A DNA stretch of 64,000 bases from Glycine soja (Eukaryota > Streptophyta > Magnoliopsida > Fabales > Fabaceae). Shown in pieces: positions 21,266-30,857 of the stretch. A model generated the notes under the pieces. That model saw only the letters and a program-made list of their open reading frames with translations. It did no database searches and was not told where the DNA came from. Both the position numbers and the translations under genes were made by a program. The first letter of the stretch is position 1, and each line of letters begins with the position of its first letter. The stretch lies in NCBI RefSeq assembly GCF_004193775.1, contig NC_041019.1:31995280-32059279 (forward strand), given 5' to 3'.

Positions 21266-22120
21266 TTACCACATGTCATGGAGATGAGAAATGTAATACA
21301 ATAGAGTAATCATATGGTTTCGTTTGACCATTGATGGTATCCACCATACTTTCTTTGTTAGACCTTTAGTGAACGGATCTGCCAAGTTGTTCTCTGATCT
21401 AACAAACTGTAATGAGATCACACTATTTTTTAACAATTCTCTGACTGAACTGTGTCTAATGCGTATGTGTCTCCTTTTTCCATTATAAACACTGTTCTTA
21501 GCAATTCCAATAGCTGCTTCAAAGTCACAATGAAGAGAAACTGGTATAGACCGTTTCCCCCACAATGGCACATCTGCCAACAAGTTTCTCAACCATTCAG
21601 CTTCTTGACCTGCTAAATCAAGAGCAATAAATTCTGATTCCATAGTTGAACGTGCTATACAAGTTTGCTTGGAAGACTTCCATGATATGGCACCTCCACC
21701 TAAAGTAAAAACATATCCACTAGTGGAACTTACTTCATCATTATCAGTAACCCAATTTGCATCACAAAATCCTTCTAACACAGCAGGAAATTTATAAAAA
21801 TGCAAACACCAATCCATAGTACCTTTAAGATACCTGAGTAAGCGACGAAGTGCAGTCCAATGTTCATTACCTGGATTGTGAGTATATCTGCTTAGTCTAC
21901 TCATAGCATATGCTATGTCAGGTCTAGTACAATTCATGAGAAACATAACACTCCCTATGATTTTAGCATATTCAGTTTGAGAAACACTAGAACCATTGTT
22001 TTTCTTAAGATGTATGCTTGGATCATAGGGAGTTCTCACAGGTAATTCATCATAACAGTTAAATTTTTTTAAGTATCTTTTCAATATAATGTGATTGACA
22101 CAAGGAAAAACCATTATCAC
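21266..22120 (-). pseudogene. Copia RT C-terminus and RNase H
   Basis: A 284-codon frame. It starts within the RT connection region ([14 protein letters not shown]) and includes [16 protein letters not shown] and [14 protein letters not shown]. The RNase H follows, with [42 protein letters not shown] and [13 protein letters not shown]. It is separated from the RT palm fragment by a frame break near 22121-22232. It would degrade the RNA strand during cDNA synthesis. In-frame catalytic residues appear present but the polyprotein is broken. Confidence 0.85.
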
Positions 22121-22221
22121 TTTTTCTCATTTTAACTCCAAGAATCACATCAGCTTCTCCTAGATCTTTCATATCAAAATGAGAAGATAAGAATAATTTG
22201 GTCTTTTCCACTACAGTCACA

Positions 22222-22637
22222 TTAGTACCGAAAAATTAACATGTCATCAACATATAAACATATTATCACACATTCTTGTCCAAACAATTTAGAGTAAACA
22301 CAAGTGTCAGATGAATTCACAATATAACCATCACTTACCAAAGTTTGGTCAAATTTTTCATACCATTGTTTGGGAGCCTGTTTAAGGCCATATAATGATT
22401 TTCTCAACTTACACACTTTGTTCTCTTGACCTTGAATCACATAGCCCTCAGGTTGTTCCACATAAATTTCCTCTCTCAAGTCACCATTAAGAAAAGCTGT
22501 CTTTACATCCATTTGATGCACTATAAGTCCATGAATAGCAGCTAAAGCAACAAGAGAACGAATTGTGGAAATTTTAGTAACAGGAGAATATGTATCAAAA
22601 TAGTCAATTTCTTTCTTTTGTGTGTAATCAACAACTA
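22222..22637 (-). pseudogene. Copia reverse transcriptase palm
   Basis: Contains VHQMDVKTAFLNGDLREEIY, SLYGLKQAPKQWYEKFD and the catalytic CLYVDDML. The frame breaks directly after LIF near 22230. Upstream the same domain continues to about 22637 (YSPVTKISTIRSLVALAA on the minus strand), where it meets the preceding segment in a different frame. Confidence 0.85.
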
Positions 22638-23424
22638 CTAATCTAGCCTTAAATTATCAATGGTTCCATCAGTTCTTAATTTCTTTCTAAAAATCCATTT
22701 GCATCTAATTGGTTTACTTCCCTTAGGTAAGTCAACTAAATCCCAAGTATGATTAGACATGATAGAATTTAATTCACTATTAATTGCCTCTTTCCAAAAA
22801 TTGGCATCAATGGAAGTTACAGCCTCATTATAAGTTTTAGGATCTTCCTCAATGAGAAAAGTAGATACAAAAACATCATTTATTTTATCGATATCATTGT
22901 TTTCAACCACGAAGGCAGTAACAAAATCTGGTCCAAAACTACTTTCTATTCTCTTCCTTTTACTTCTTCTAGGTTCATTAACTTGTTCATTTGTTACAGA
23001 GGAAGAAGTATGCAAATGTAAAGGCACTGAAGTAGTATTACAAGAAGAAATCAATTCATTAACATGTTTTGTTAAAGGAAATTCTTGTTCAAAAAATTCT
23101 GCATTTCTAGATTCACAAATAGAATTATCATTCAAACGCAAGAACCTATAAGCAGCACTATTTTGAGCATATCCAATAAACACACAATCAAAAGTTTTGG
23201 TACCTACATTAGTCCTCTTGAAATCTGGTAGAGCTACCTTAGCAAGACATCCCCATACTATTAAAAAATTTAAATTTGGCGCAAATCCTTTCCATAATTC
23301 ATAGGGAGTTTTATCTAGTCGTTTATGGGGAACTCTATTTAGTATATAACAGACCGACAAAATGGCTTCCCCCCACATTTGGGTAGACATACCAGAACTT
23401 AATAACATAGCGTTCATCATTTCT
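22638..23424 (-). pseudogene. Copia integrase C-terminus joined to RT start
   Basis: The frame 22638-23420 begins in the integrase C-terminal part (MWGEAILSVCYILNRVP, TPYELWKGFAPNL, WGCLAKVALP, FDCVFIGYAQNSAAYRF). It continues through a Ser/Arg-rich linker (NEPRRSKRKRIE) into the RT N-terminus (NFWKEAINSELNSIMSNHTW, KPIRCKWIFRKK). The integrase core with the DDE residues that should precede it is absent. At about 23424 the sequence passes directly into the protease segment, which is a deletion junction. Integration would need enzyme supplied by another element. Confidence 0.85.
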
Positions 23425-23757
23425 AGTTATTACTACTTTGTCAGCTTCAAAAACCAATTTTAATCCAGCTCTATTTAGACAACTACCAGAAATTAGGTTC
23501 CTACGCAGAGAGGGAACATACAAAACATCACTCAAAGATAATGTTTTTCCAGAAGTAAGTTTAAGGAGAATCTTTCCTTTACCTAGCACTCCAGCTGCAG
23601 CTGAATTTCCCATGAAAACACATTCTCCGTCATCAGCATCCTCAATCTGGTGAAAAAGCTCTTTGTTGGCGCATAGGTGTTTAGAAGCACCGATATCTAG
23701 AATCCAGTCCACCTTGTTGTCGACCATGTTTGCCTCCACTACCACAGCAGCTATCAC
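23425..23757 (-). pseudogene. Copia protease region
   Basis: The segment holds the aspartic protease signature WILDIGASKHLC, then YVPSLRRNLISGSCL and LVFEADKVVITRN. The following GAG-pre-integrase zinc region is missing because of the deletion at about 23424. The protease Asp-Ile-Gly is a conservative form of the usual Asp-Ser-Gly. Confidence 0.8.
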
Positions 23758-24363
23758 TTCTTCATTTTCTGCTAGATGTGCTTGAGGAGCATGTGGTGCA
23801 GCAGGTTTCGAGTTGTTAGATTGTTGTCCCTTCCTCAGTTTGCACTCATAGGCTTTATGACCTGTTTTGCCACAAACATAGCACTCACCCTTTCTTTTCT
23901 GAATCTTGTTATCACCTTTGTTGATATTAGTGTGTGTTTTCTTTTGTCCTTTTTTCTGAAATCATTTTTCTTTTCCTTTTGACCTGTATTGATCAGCAAA
24001 CTCAACAACATTAGCATTAACTGAATTTACAGAATGTAAAACATACTTATCTTTAAGTCGGTTGGCCTCCTCTGTCTTCATATGATTTATTAATTCTTGA
24101 AGTGACAAGTCCCTCTTCTTGTGTTTCAGTTGGTTGCGGTAGTCACTCCACGAAGGTGGAAATTTTTCTAGAAGCACATTAGCCTACAATATCTCACACA
24201 TCTTCATTCCTTCATTTAGTATATCACCAACTAGATTCTCATACTCATGAATCTGCTCCATGATTGGTTTGTCATCCATCATTTGGAAACGCATCCAATT
24301 TCCTACCACATATTTCTTTCTTTGCTTCTTTGTCAGCTTTCTTGGTTTCTGCAGGAAGCGGTG
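23758..24363 (-). pseudogene. Copia gag C-terminal part with zinc knuckle
   Basis: Frames 23962-24177 and the overlapping 23835-24017 cover the gag C-terminus: LLEKFPPSWSDYRNQLKHKK, LQELINHMKTEEANRL, then a CCHC knuckle CYVCGKTGHKAYEC at about 23845-23890. A TAG near 24184 and frame changes around 23960 and 24340 break it. The N-terminal gag part lies across the solo-LTR insertion at 28192-28393. Confidence 0.75.
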
Positions 24364-24942
24364 TGACGTGTGGCATCCCTAAATTAATGACTGGTTTAAT
24401 AGTAATAATTTAAATAACAAAAACCATGGTAAATTTTTTTTTCTTTTTCTTTTTCATTTCTTTCTCTTTTCACCATAACTAGGTTTAGAAGGAAAATCCT
24501 CACTACAGAGTCCTGAATGGCCAGTTCACAACTCTATTCGGAGTCATTTCTTTCTTACCGCTCATAATCTCTAAACTATTTTGTTGTTTAAAAAGGAAGA
24601 ATGTACCAGCCATTACTTTAGGTCGTCACATGAAAATAAAAGAATAAAATACGGTCGATAAACTCTTTTACAAATAAAGTTGCTAATGCTTTCTTTCCAA
24701 CTAACAAGATCGAGCATAAATGCATTCATCATTTAAAGCTGTCCAAAATATGGGAGTTTTACAAAATACATAGCGTCATCCAGAGCAAAGGTGTTCATAG
24801 TGGTGGCTTCAGCCACATGTATACAATCATCAAATTCCTATACATCAGGTCTACCCATACAAAAACAAAAGAGTAAACCTAACAGTCAATCCTAGATACA
24901 CCCACCCTCAAAATATACAAAACGAATCCAAAGAGCTGTCCA

Positions 24943-25377
24943 CTAGGATGAAGAGCCTCCGCTGATCGCCATCTCCCCCGGGCCACCATCCTCCATAGAG
25001 TCTGCCTCAGATGCCGACATGACTTCCTCGGGAGAATCCACCTCAAGAAGTGGATCTTCATCACCCTCTAGAAAGTCAAGGGCATCCACAGCAGGCTCAG
25101 GAGGTAGCTCCTCCAGATCCTCCTCAGGGTCTTCCTCGGATGATGTTACCTCGATCACTTGGACGGGCTCCACTAGACGATATGGTGTAGGCGTGGGTAG
25201 TATCCACTCCACCGTGCGCTGAAGCGTCCGTGCGGGCTCATCTGGATGCACTAAAGAAGTCGCCGTAAATCGAATAGTGCCCCGAAATCGGCACCTCGTG
25301 TTGCCTTCGAGGGTCTCCCAAGCTCCCTCTAGGCACTCCATCTCTACTCGACCACGGATTAGCTGCGCCGCCATCAC
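24943..25377 (-). CDS. 144-residue acidic ORF inside an LTR
   Basis: Uninterrupted ATG-to-stop frame in GC-richer DNA than its surroundings. The N-terminal half is mixed (MMAAQLIRGRVEMECLEGAW, CRFRGTIRFTATSLVHPDEP). The C-terminal half is strongly acidic (TSSEEDPEEDLEELPPEP, DFLEGDEDPLLEVDSPEE). No signal peptide or membrane segment is seen. I do not recognise a domain. Because it lies within a solo LTR, it may be an LTR-borne accessory frame or a captured fragment. From memory, similar hypothetical proteins recur in legume annotations, which would fit a repeat-borne ORF. Expression is unknown. Confidence 0.45.
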   Translation of the reverse strand: MMAAQLIRGRVEMECLEGAWETLEGNTRCRFRGTIRFTATSLVHPDEPARTLQRTVEWILPTPTPYRLVEPVQVIEVTSSEEDPEEDLEELPPEPAVDALDFLEGDEDPLLEVDSPEEVMSASEADSMEDGGPGEMAISGGSSS

Positions 25378-25494
25378 GATCTACAAGAAAGAAGAGAAAG
25401 GGGTAGACTCTTTCACAAGAATCTACTATGCCGCCACACAATGCGTCTCATAACCACTACATGCAATTAAAAGGGGTATTTTAAGGCTTTTCAT

Positions 25495-25825
25495 CTCTGG
25501 TAATCGATTACACAGCCTTGGTAATCGATTACCAGAGGCTAAACTTGAATTACACAGCCTCAGGACATGAAATATGCAAAAATGCACTGTGTAATCGATT
25601 ACACATACCTGGTAATCGATTACCAGTGACCCATCCCTCTGTGTAATCGATTACACAGGCTGGTAATCAATTACCAGAGGCTCCCTTAGTTTCCTGACTT
25701 CGTTTTCAAGCCTGGTAATCGATTACACCCCTTGGTAATCGATTACCAGAGACCATCTTAGCCTCCTGTCTTCATTTTTAAGCCTTGTAATCGATTACCC
25801 ACCCTTGGTAATCGATTACCAGAGG
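25495..25825. repeat. Array of paired ATCGAT palindromes
   Basis: Nine intact and one mutated copy of a 14-18 bp palindrome (GGTAATCGATTACC or TGTGTAATCGATTACACA) occur in pairs. Intact ATCGAT cores start at 25503/25524, 25594/25615, 25646 (partner ATCAAT at 25667), 25718/25738 and 25790/25811. The distance within each pair is always 20-21 bp, while pairs are 52-91 bp apart. The second member is usually followed by AGAGGC. It lies in the solo LTR, upstream (minus-strand sense) of the 144-codon ORF. Function is unknown. Confidence 0.9.
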
Positions 25826-28191
25826 CCATAACCCACATATCAATCAAAGTTCACAGCTGGCCAGCCACCACAAGCCTCCTTGCTTTGTGGTCTTTGTTCC
25901 TTTTATCTGTTGACTGCCAGGAGCTCGCCTGTTTAGGTACATCACAGGTTCTCACTGACTGACTATGCCCGGGGTGGGTCGGGATTGGTCAAGCTTGGTT
26001 TTGGGCAATAGCACCCCACCTGACGTCCCCAAGGTCTCCTGACCCCCGCGACATATCTCCAGGTACCACTCTGTGGTCAACAATAAAAGCAGGAAGTTTC
26101 ACCCTTCAACACTTCCTCATCTCAAGCTTGTAGGATTATGGGGTACCCATCACATGTGGTACTAGGTGGCGGTCGGGCGATGGTGCACAACAAGTTTTCC
26201 ACATCCACAAAGCGCGCATAAACCCACCATCCCCTGTTGCCCACCTCCAACTGAGCTCACGTACTCCCACGTAGCCCATATCCTCGTTTCTCTCAACACC
26301 GGGTCCCCATCAATCCTCCCAAGCTTCCACAAAATCCAAGCAAAACAACATTCAAACAGCACAAGCTATCACGGCCAAGCAAAACAGGGCAAAGGCAGGA
26401 AACTCTGCCAAAGCACCAACCAAATCACAGCTTTTCTCACTTAAAGACCCCAGTAACAATTCCTTCGATCCAATTCGTTAACCGTTGGATCGACTCCAAA
26501 CTTTTACTGGAAGTTTATAGTACATAAGCCTACATTTTGACCGTTGGGATCTACTAGCAAACATTCAGAACTCATTCTGCACTACTCTTTTCACAGCCAA
26601 CCACACACAAGCATTTTTCTGCACAAGCCAAAATTCTGCTGCACCTATTTTGACAGCAAAATTCTGCATAAGTGCAGATTTCGAAAATCACACTTCCTCT
26701 CATCCAATCTTGCCCAAATCAATTCCTACAAGTCCCAAATCATGTATCAATCATGTCTAACCCAAAATCAAGCTTCAAAACACAGCAACACAGAATCTAG
26801 GTGTCCAACACCCCTCCATTCAATGGGTTTTCTAGGTTTGAAAAGTGAAATTTAGAATGAGGTAAATTTGAAGCAAACTCTCACCTCACACCAGTCCATA
26901 ACATCTATTTAGACTTGTTCAAACTGGATTTACACCTAAAATCTCACCGAATCAAAATTTGACTCTTCAACACCCAAATTTGCCCTAGAAATGGCTCTTT
27001 GTTCACTTTGGTCATTTGTTTTTTTTTTCTCTAGCACAGTCCAAGCTTTCTCCCAAGTCCTAAATGACATTTCAAGCTAGTATTAACTCACTTTAACCTC
27101 CATTTACCACAGAATTCAGACTTAACCTTCCAACCCTCAAAGCCTCACTTTTTTTCCACTCATAACACCACATTCTCACTTTCCAACCCTAGGTTAACTC
27201 TACCTTTCATCTCTAACAGTTTTCCATGAGCAATTTCAGCATATAAACATCACAAACATCATCACAAAAACCTTAAAACAGAATGGGTATGTTTAACTCA
27301 TCCAAACATGGCAATTTCAACAAGCTTTCAACAAGTTTCTTCATAAATAACTATCATGAAGCAGAAAACTAGCAAGACTACCCATCATATCTCCCAAAAC
27401 CCCATACCCACGAAATTTAAGAGAGAAAGAAGTCCACCCAAACCTGAATTTTCGAAGTCCCACTCGTAGCCACGCACTTCACGACCCCGAAAATGCCCTC
27501 CTTTCGCGATTTGGGGCAGAAATGATGGCCAAAGGTTGAAGCTTTGCTTGGAGCTTCAATGGAGAATGAAGAAGAAGAAAATGGCAACGTGAGGGAGAGA
27601 GAGAGCTGTCTGAAAAGTGTGGGGGCTGAGTGAAGAGAGAGAAAAGCTTTTTGGTTTTAAATAAAAGGGTTTTCTCTTTTTCTATTATTTTATTCAAGCT
27701 CTGCCACATGTCCCCATTTGAGTGGAGCAAAAAGGGCCCACTTTCTCTTTTGATTGTGACCTATACTCAGTCACAAAAGTGAGAAAATTGGACCTTTGAA
27801 ACGCTAAAATCCTGCCTCGGTTTGCGTGCCATTTCTCTGGTTCCAGTTCCTTGCGTTTCTCTGCGTCCGTCGGGGCCAGTTTTCGAAAGTAACCAATATA
27901 TATATCAAAATGCTCAGAATAAAACCCCGAGCGTAGTTCAAAGGTTGGTTTCGTTAAATTCTAAGTCGCACGCAAAACGATGATTTTTAGACTAATTACT
28001 TAAGAATTAACCCATAACCTCCCAGTTATGGATTTCTCTTCCTTAATTAGCCTAACCCGCATATCTTGCCCCCACTATTCCTACTTCTACCAAGAACATA
28101 TAGGCATATACACTGAATAATACTTATATATATAATCATTCAAAATACATCGTTTCCAAAAATTCCGGGTAGAAATTTCCAGGGTGTTACA
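25826..28191 (-). other. Remainder of the solo LTR, no gene
   Basis: Non-coding LTR sequence. It includes CCGTTGGATCGACTCC near 26485, A-rich and C-rich stretches, and a GA/AG run at about 27590-27605. Small frames here show no protein features. Confidence 0.55.
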
Positions 28192-28393
28192 TGACGACAG
28201 GGGTAGCAGGAGTTTCAGGAGTAGATGATTCAGAAGCGTTGACATCAGCGGGAGGATCTTCAAATAGCACATAATCAACCTCTAAGGCTTCAAACAAAAT
28301 CAACAGTTTTTGAGACCATCTCCTATAATTTGAGCCGTCTAGAGGTTCTATTTTCGACATATCCAAAATGATTTTTGATAGATTTTCAGCCAT
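28192..28393 (-). pseudogene. Copia gag N-terminus
   Basis: Starts MAENLSKIILDMSKIEPLDG and includes NYRRWSQKLLILFEALEVDY, the typical start of copia gag. It is cut after about 65 residues by the solo LTR, which adds ATG TAA at the junction. The ATG at 28393 lies 53 bp from the 5' LTR. Confidence 0.8.
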
Positions 28394-28445
28394 TTCTGTT
28401 TAGTACTTGATGCAAGGAAAAAAATAAATATTTTTGCTTTCAAAT

Positions 28446-28983
28446 TGTTGGAAAAAAAAACTTGAAGTCATAAGTACAAAACAGAAACATATAACACAGA
28501 TTGGAGGTTTGTTGTGCCGTGAAAAATCACTGCCTTGAAAGCAAAATTCGGCTAGACCTTGATGCAATCTTGCCGACTGCTCCCCAAGGTTAACACAATG
28601 AGCCTATGAACACGTGCACTCGTGGCCTTAGGCTATGGAAATCACAGAACAATTGCCCAGAATTTTAGAAGTAGATAATAAGAAAAGAATTGAAAATTAT
28701 TTTCTGCCTGTGCAAGACTATGACAATCCTCTTTTTAATAGCAAAACCATGAAAAACGTCTTTTTCTTTTCCTGTCCACAAATCATAATTATTATCTACA
28801 CATTTAACAAATTGACCGTTAGAGAATTGCTAATAAAGTGGAGGTTATGCTATTTGATTTATAGCTAATCAAGAGCATTAAAAAAAAAAGAAATATTTGT
28901 TAAAAGAATAACAATCAAAACTGTTTAAAATCAGTTAGGAAATTTGGGAATAAATTGTGGCTTCAGTTTGCCATTGTCCAACA
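28446..28983 (-). repeat. Copia 5' LTR (538 bp)
   Basis: Direct repeat of 20203-20753 with TG...CA ends. The right target-site duplication TGTTT follows at 28984-28988. Confidence 0.9.
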
Positions 28984-29354
28984 TGTTTCGTATCATTAAG
29001 CATTTTTCTAAAACTAAACACTCCAATGAGGATACAAATTCGAATCGTTTGACTATTTTTTTTATCCATTGGATCATCTGACTATTTTATCTCCTTGACG
29101 TACGCTACGAAACAAATATTTATTAAATAGCTTTTAAAATAATATAATCATGTTGTCGTGTGAAAATAAATCAATTATATTGACTGAAAGCTTCAACACG
29201 ATTCCAAAATATTGTCAAGATATTAGTACTAAGAAGGGAAGTTTAGTTCTCAAAAATGGATTCTCAAGTTACTTCGGAAAGCGCTTCGCGTAGGTGAGCG
29301 AAGAAGAAAGGGAGTGGTTGGGATTTTGCATGAAAGACAACGGTTGAAAGATTA

Positions 29355-29434
29355 TAAAGGAAAACAATAAACAAAAATAGTAAAGAAAAAGTTGTAAAGG
29401 AAAACAATAAAGAAAAATAGTAAAGAAAACCAAT
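29355..29434. repeat. 40-bp tandem duplication
   Basis: Two adjacent units TAAAGGAAAACAATAAA(C/G)A... with few differences. A-rich on the plus strand. Confidence 0.8.
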
Positions 29435-30580
29435 AAAAGGCAGAAACGATGTAGAAAAGTGATAAAATAGATGCAAGATAAAATAAGGTTGTGTTTTTGA
29501 TTGAGTGTATTCTTAAATTCGATGTACAAGACCTATTTATAGGCTACAACTATTGATAATCGGCTAATAGTTGATAAAATTGATTGGTAATTGTAGGTTG
29601 TAGTTGATTAGGTATGTTCTTTCTCTTCCAAGAATCAACTGATATGCATCTTAAGTTTTTAAACTAACTAGAAACCGCTCCCTAATTTGAAGGGAGGACT
29701 ATCATCAATCAATTTTAACAGCCGCGAGCCATTTATATATTAGAAAATGGTGGAGAATATTATTTTATATTTTATTAAATTAAATATGAATTAATTCAAC
29801 TGATTTTTTTTATTTTTTCAATTAGTCAATTTTAGTAATTTTGACAAACCATGTAAGCAACCAATTCTATCAATTCAGAAAACATTGTAGGCAGTTGATT
29901 GCCAATTCTACCAATTTTCGACAGACACTTTCAATCATCTCAATAGACATTGTAAGTATCCAATTTGGCCTTATCCTCACTCGGTTAACCTTCTTGTTTG
30001 ACTGATATTGAAAAAATAGTTCATCGCACATCCAACTGGGTTGACCTTACCCTCATTCGGCAAACACTAAAATAAGTCAATTTCCCATCTATCAGAACCA
30101 GTTCAACAGACCAAAAGTTTATTTCAACTGATTATGGGCAAATTAAGCATGACTCAAAGTACAACCTACGAATTGGACAATCTTCAATTAGCACATGAGG
30201 TAGGTTACCAAAATTACAAAATTCGATTACCAACAAATCGTATATGTTGGGACTTTAGTTATAAATATTTTATAAAAAATATATCAATTCAAATTAATGT
30301 GTATTAGTAAAGTTAACTCTTCTTATTACCAAGCATGTAGATCAACTAGAGTATAGAATTGTTTAAGTTTAGCTAGTGGTTCAGGCTCGAGCCTTGGTAT
30401 GCAATTGCGTTAAATATTTAGAGAGAGAATTTTATCTCCCACAACCTACTCAGCTCATACAGAATTGCTTGGTCTAGACAAAAAAAAAAAAGAGAGACTA
30501 ACTTTGCTTTGGCAGCATGTATTTTTCTTTTTTGTCTTTTTGGTGAGTAATGACATATAATTTAATACTCTATTAGTTTA

Positions 30581-30857
30581 GGGTTCGTTTAATAGAGTGG
30601 AGAGAAATAGGGTGTATGAAAGTAAAAAAAAAAAAGGTGAAAAAATATAGGTGAGAAATAAAGTAGAAATTAAATGTGTTAAATTGAATAACAAAAGTGA
30701 AAAAAAATCAGAAGAGAGAAAAAATATGAATAAGAATATGTGAGGAATAATATAATGTATTATTCTACCATTTTTAGAAATATTTGCACCCCCTCGCATC
30801 AAATGATACATATTATCTTCATCTTCTCTCTCCTACTTCACTTTTGTCAAATGAAGT
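30581..30857. mobile_element. Weak MITE candidate
   Basis: Left edge GTTCGTTTAATAGAGTGGAGAG resembles the inverted right edge CTTCATTTGACAAAAGTGAAG in spacing and about two thirds of bases. The interior is A-rich and non-coding. No convincing target-site duplication was found. Confidence 0.25.

Larger units (their letters stand above)
24369..28191 (-). mobile_element. Solo LTR, chromovirus type, 3.8 kb, TSD TGACG
   Basis: On the minus strand it begins TGTAACACCCTGG and ends GGATGCCACA, close to the ends of the LTR at 14313-17434. TGACG occurs on both sides (24364-24368 and 28192-28196), and joining the flanks restores the copia gag reading frame across the site. No internal second boundary, PBS or pol sequence is visible, so unequal recombination to a solo LTR is the simplest reading. 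It contains a CCGTTGGATC / CCGTTGGGAT pair (26480-26555), a 144-codon ORF and the paired-palindrome array. Confidence 0.8.
20203..28983 (-). mobile_element. Ty1/copia element with both LTRs and TSD TGTTT
   Basis: LTRs at 20203-20753 and 28446-28983 both run TGTTGGAAAA...TGTCCAACA on the plus strand. TGTTT flanks both sides (20198-20202 and 28984-28988). On the minus strand the order is gag, protease, (integrase remnant), RT, RNase H, that is copia order. A 3.8-kb solo LTR interrupts gag at 24369-28191. The coding region has frameshifts and lacks the integrase catalytic core. No clear tRNA-Met PBS follows the 5' LTR, so the primer is not identified. Confidence 0.92.

Noticed and set aside
25019..25222. 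Ser/Gly-rich plus-strand frame
   Set aside because: Reverse complement of the acidic 144-codon ORF; low-complexity translation.
25495..25825. CRISPR-like array
   Set aside because: Repeats are palindromes in close pairs with irregular separations in plant DNA; no constant spacer length and no cas genes.
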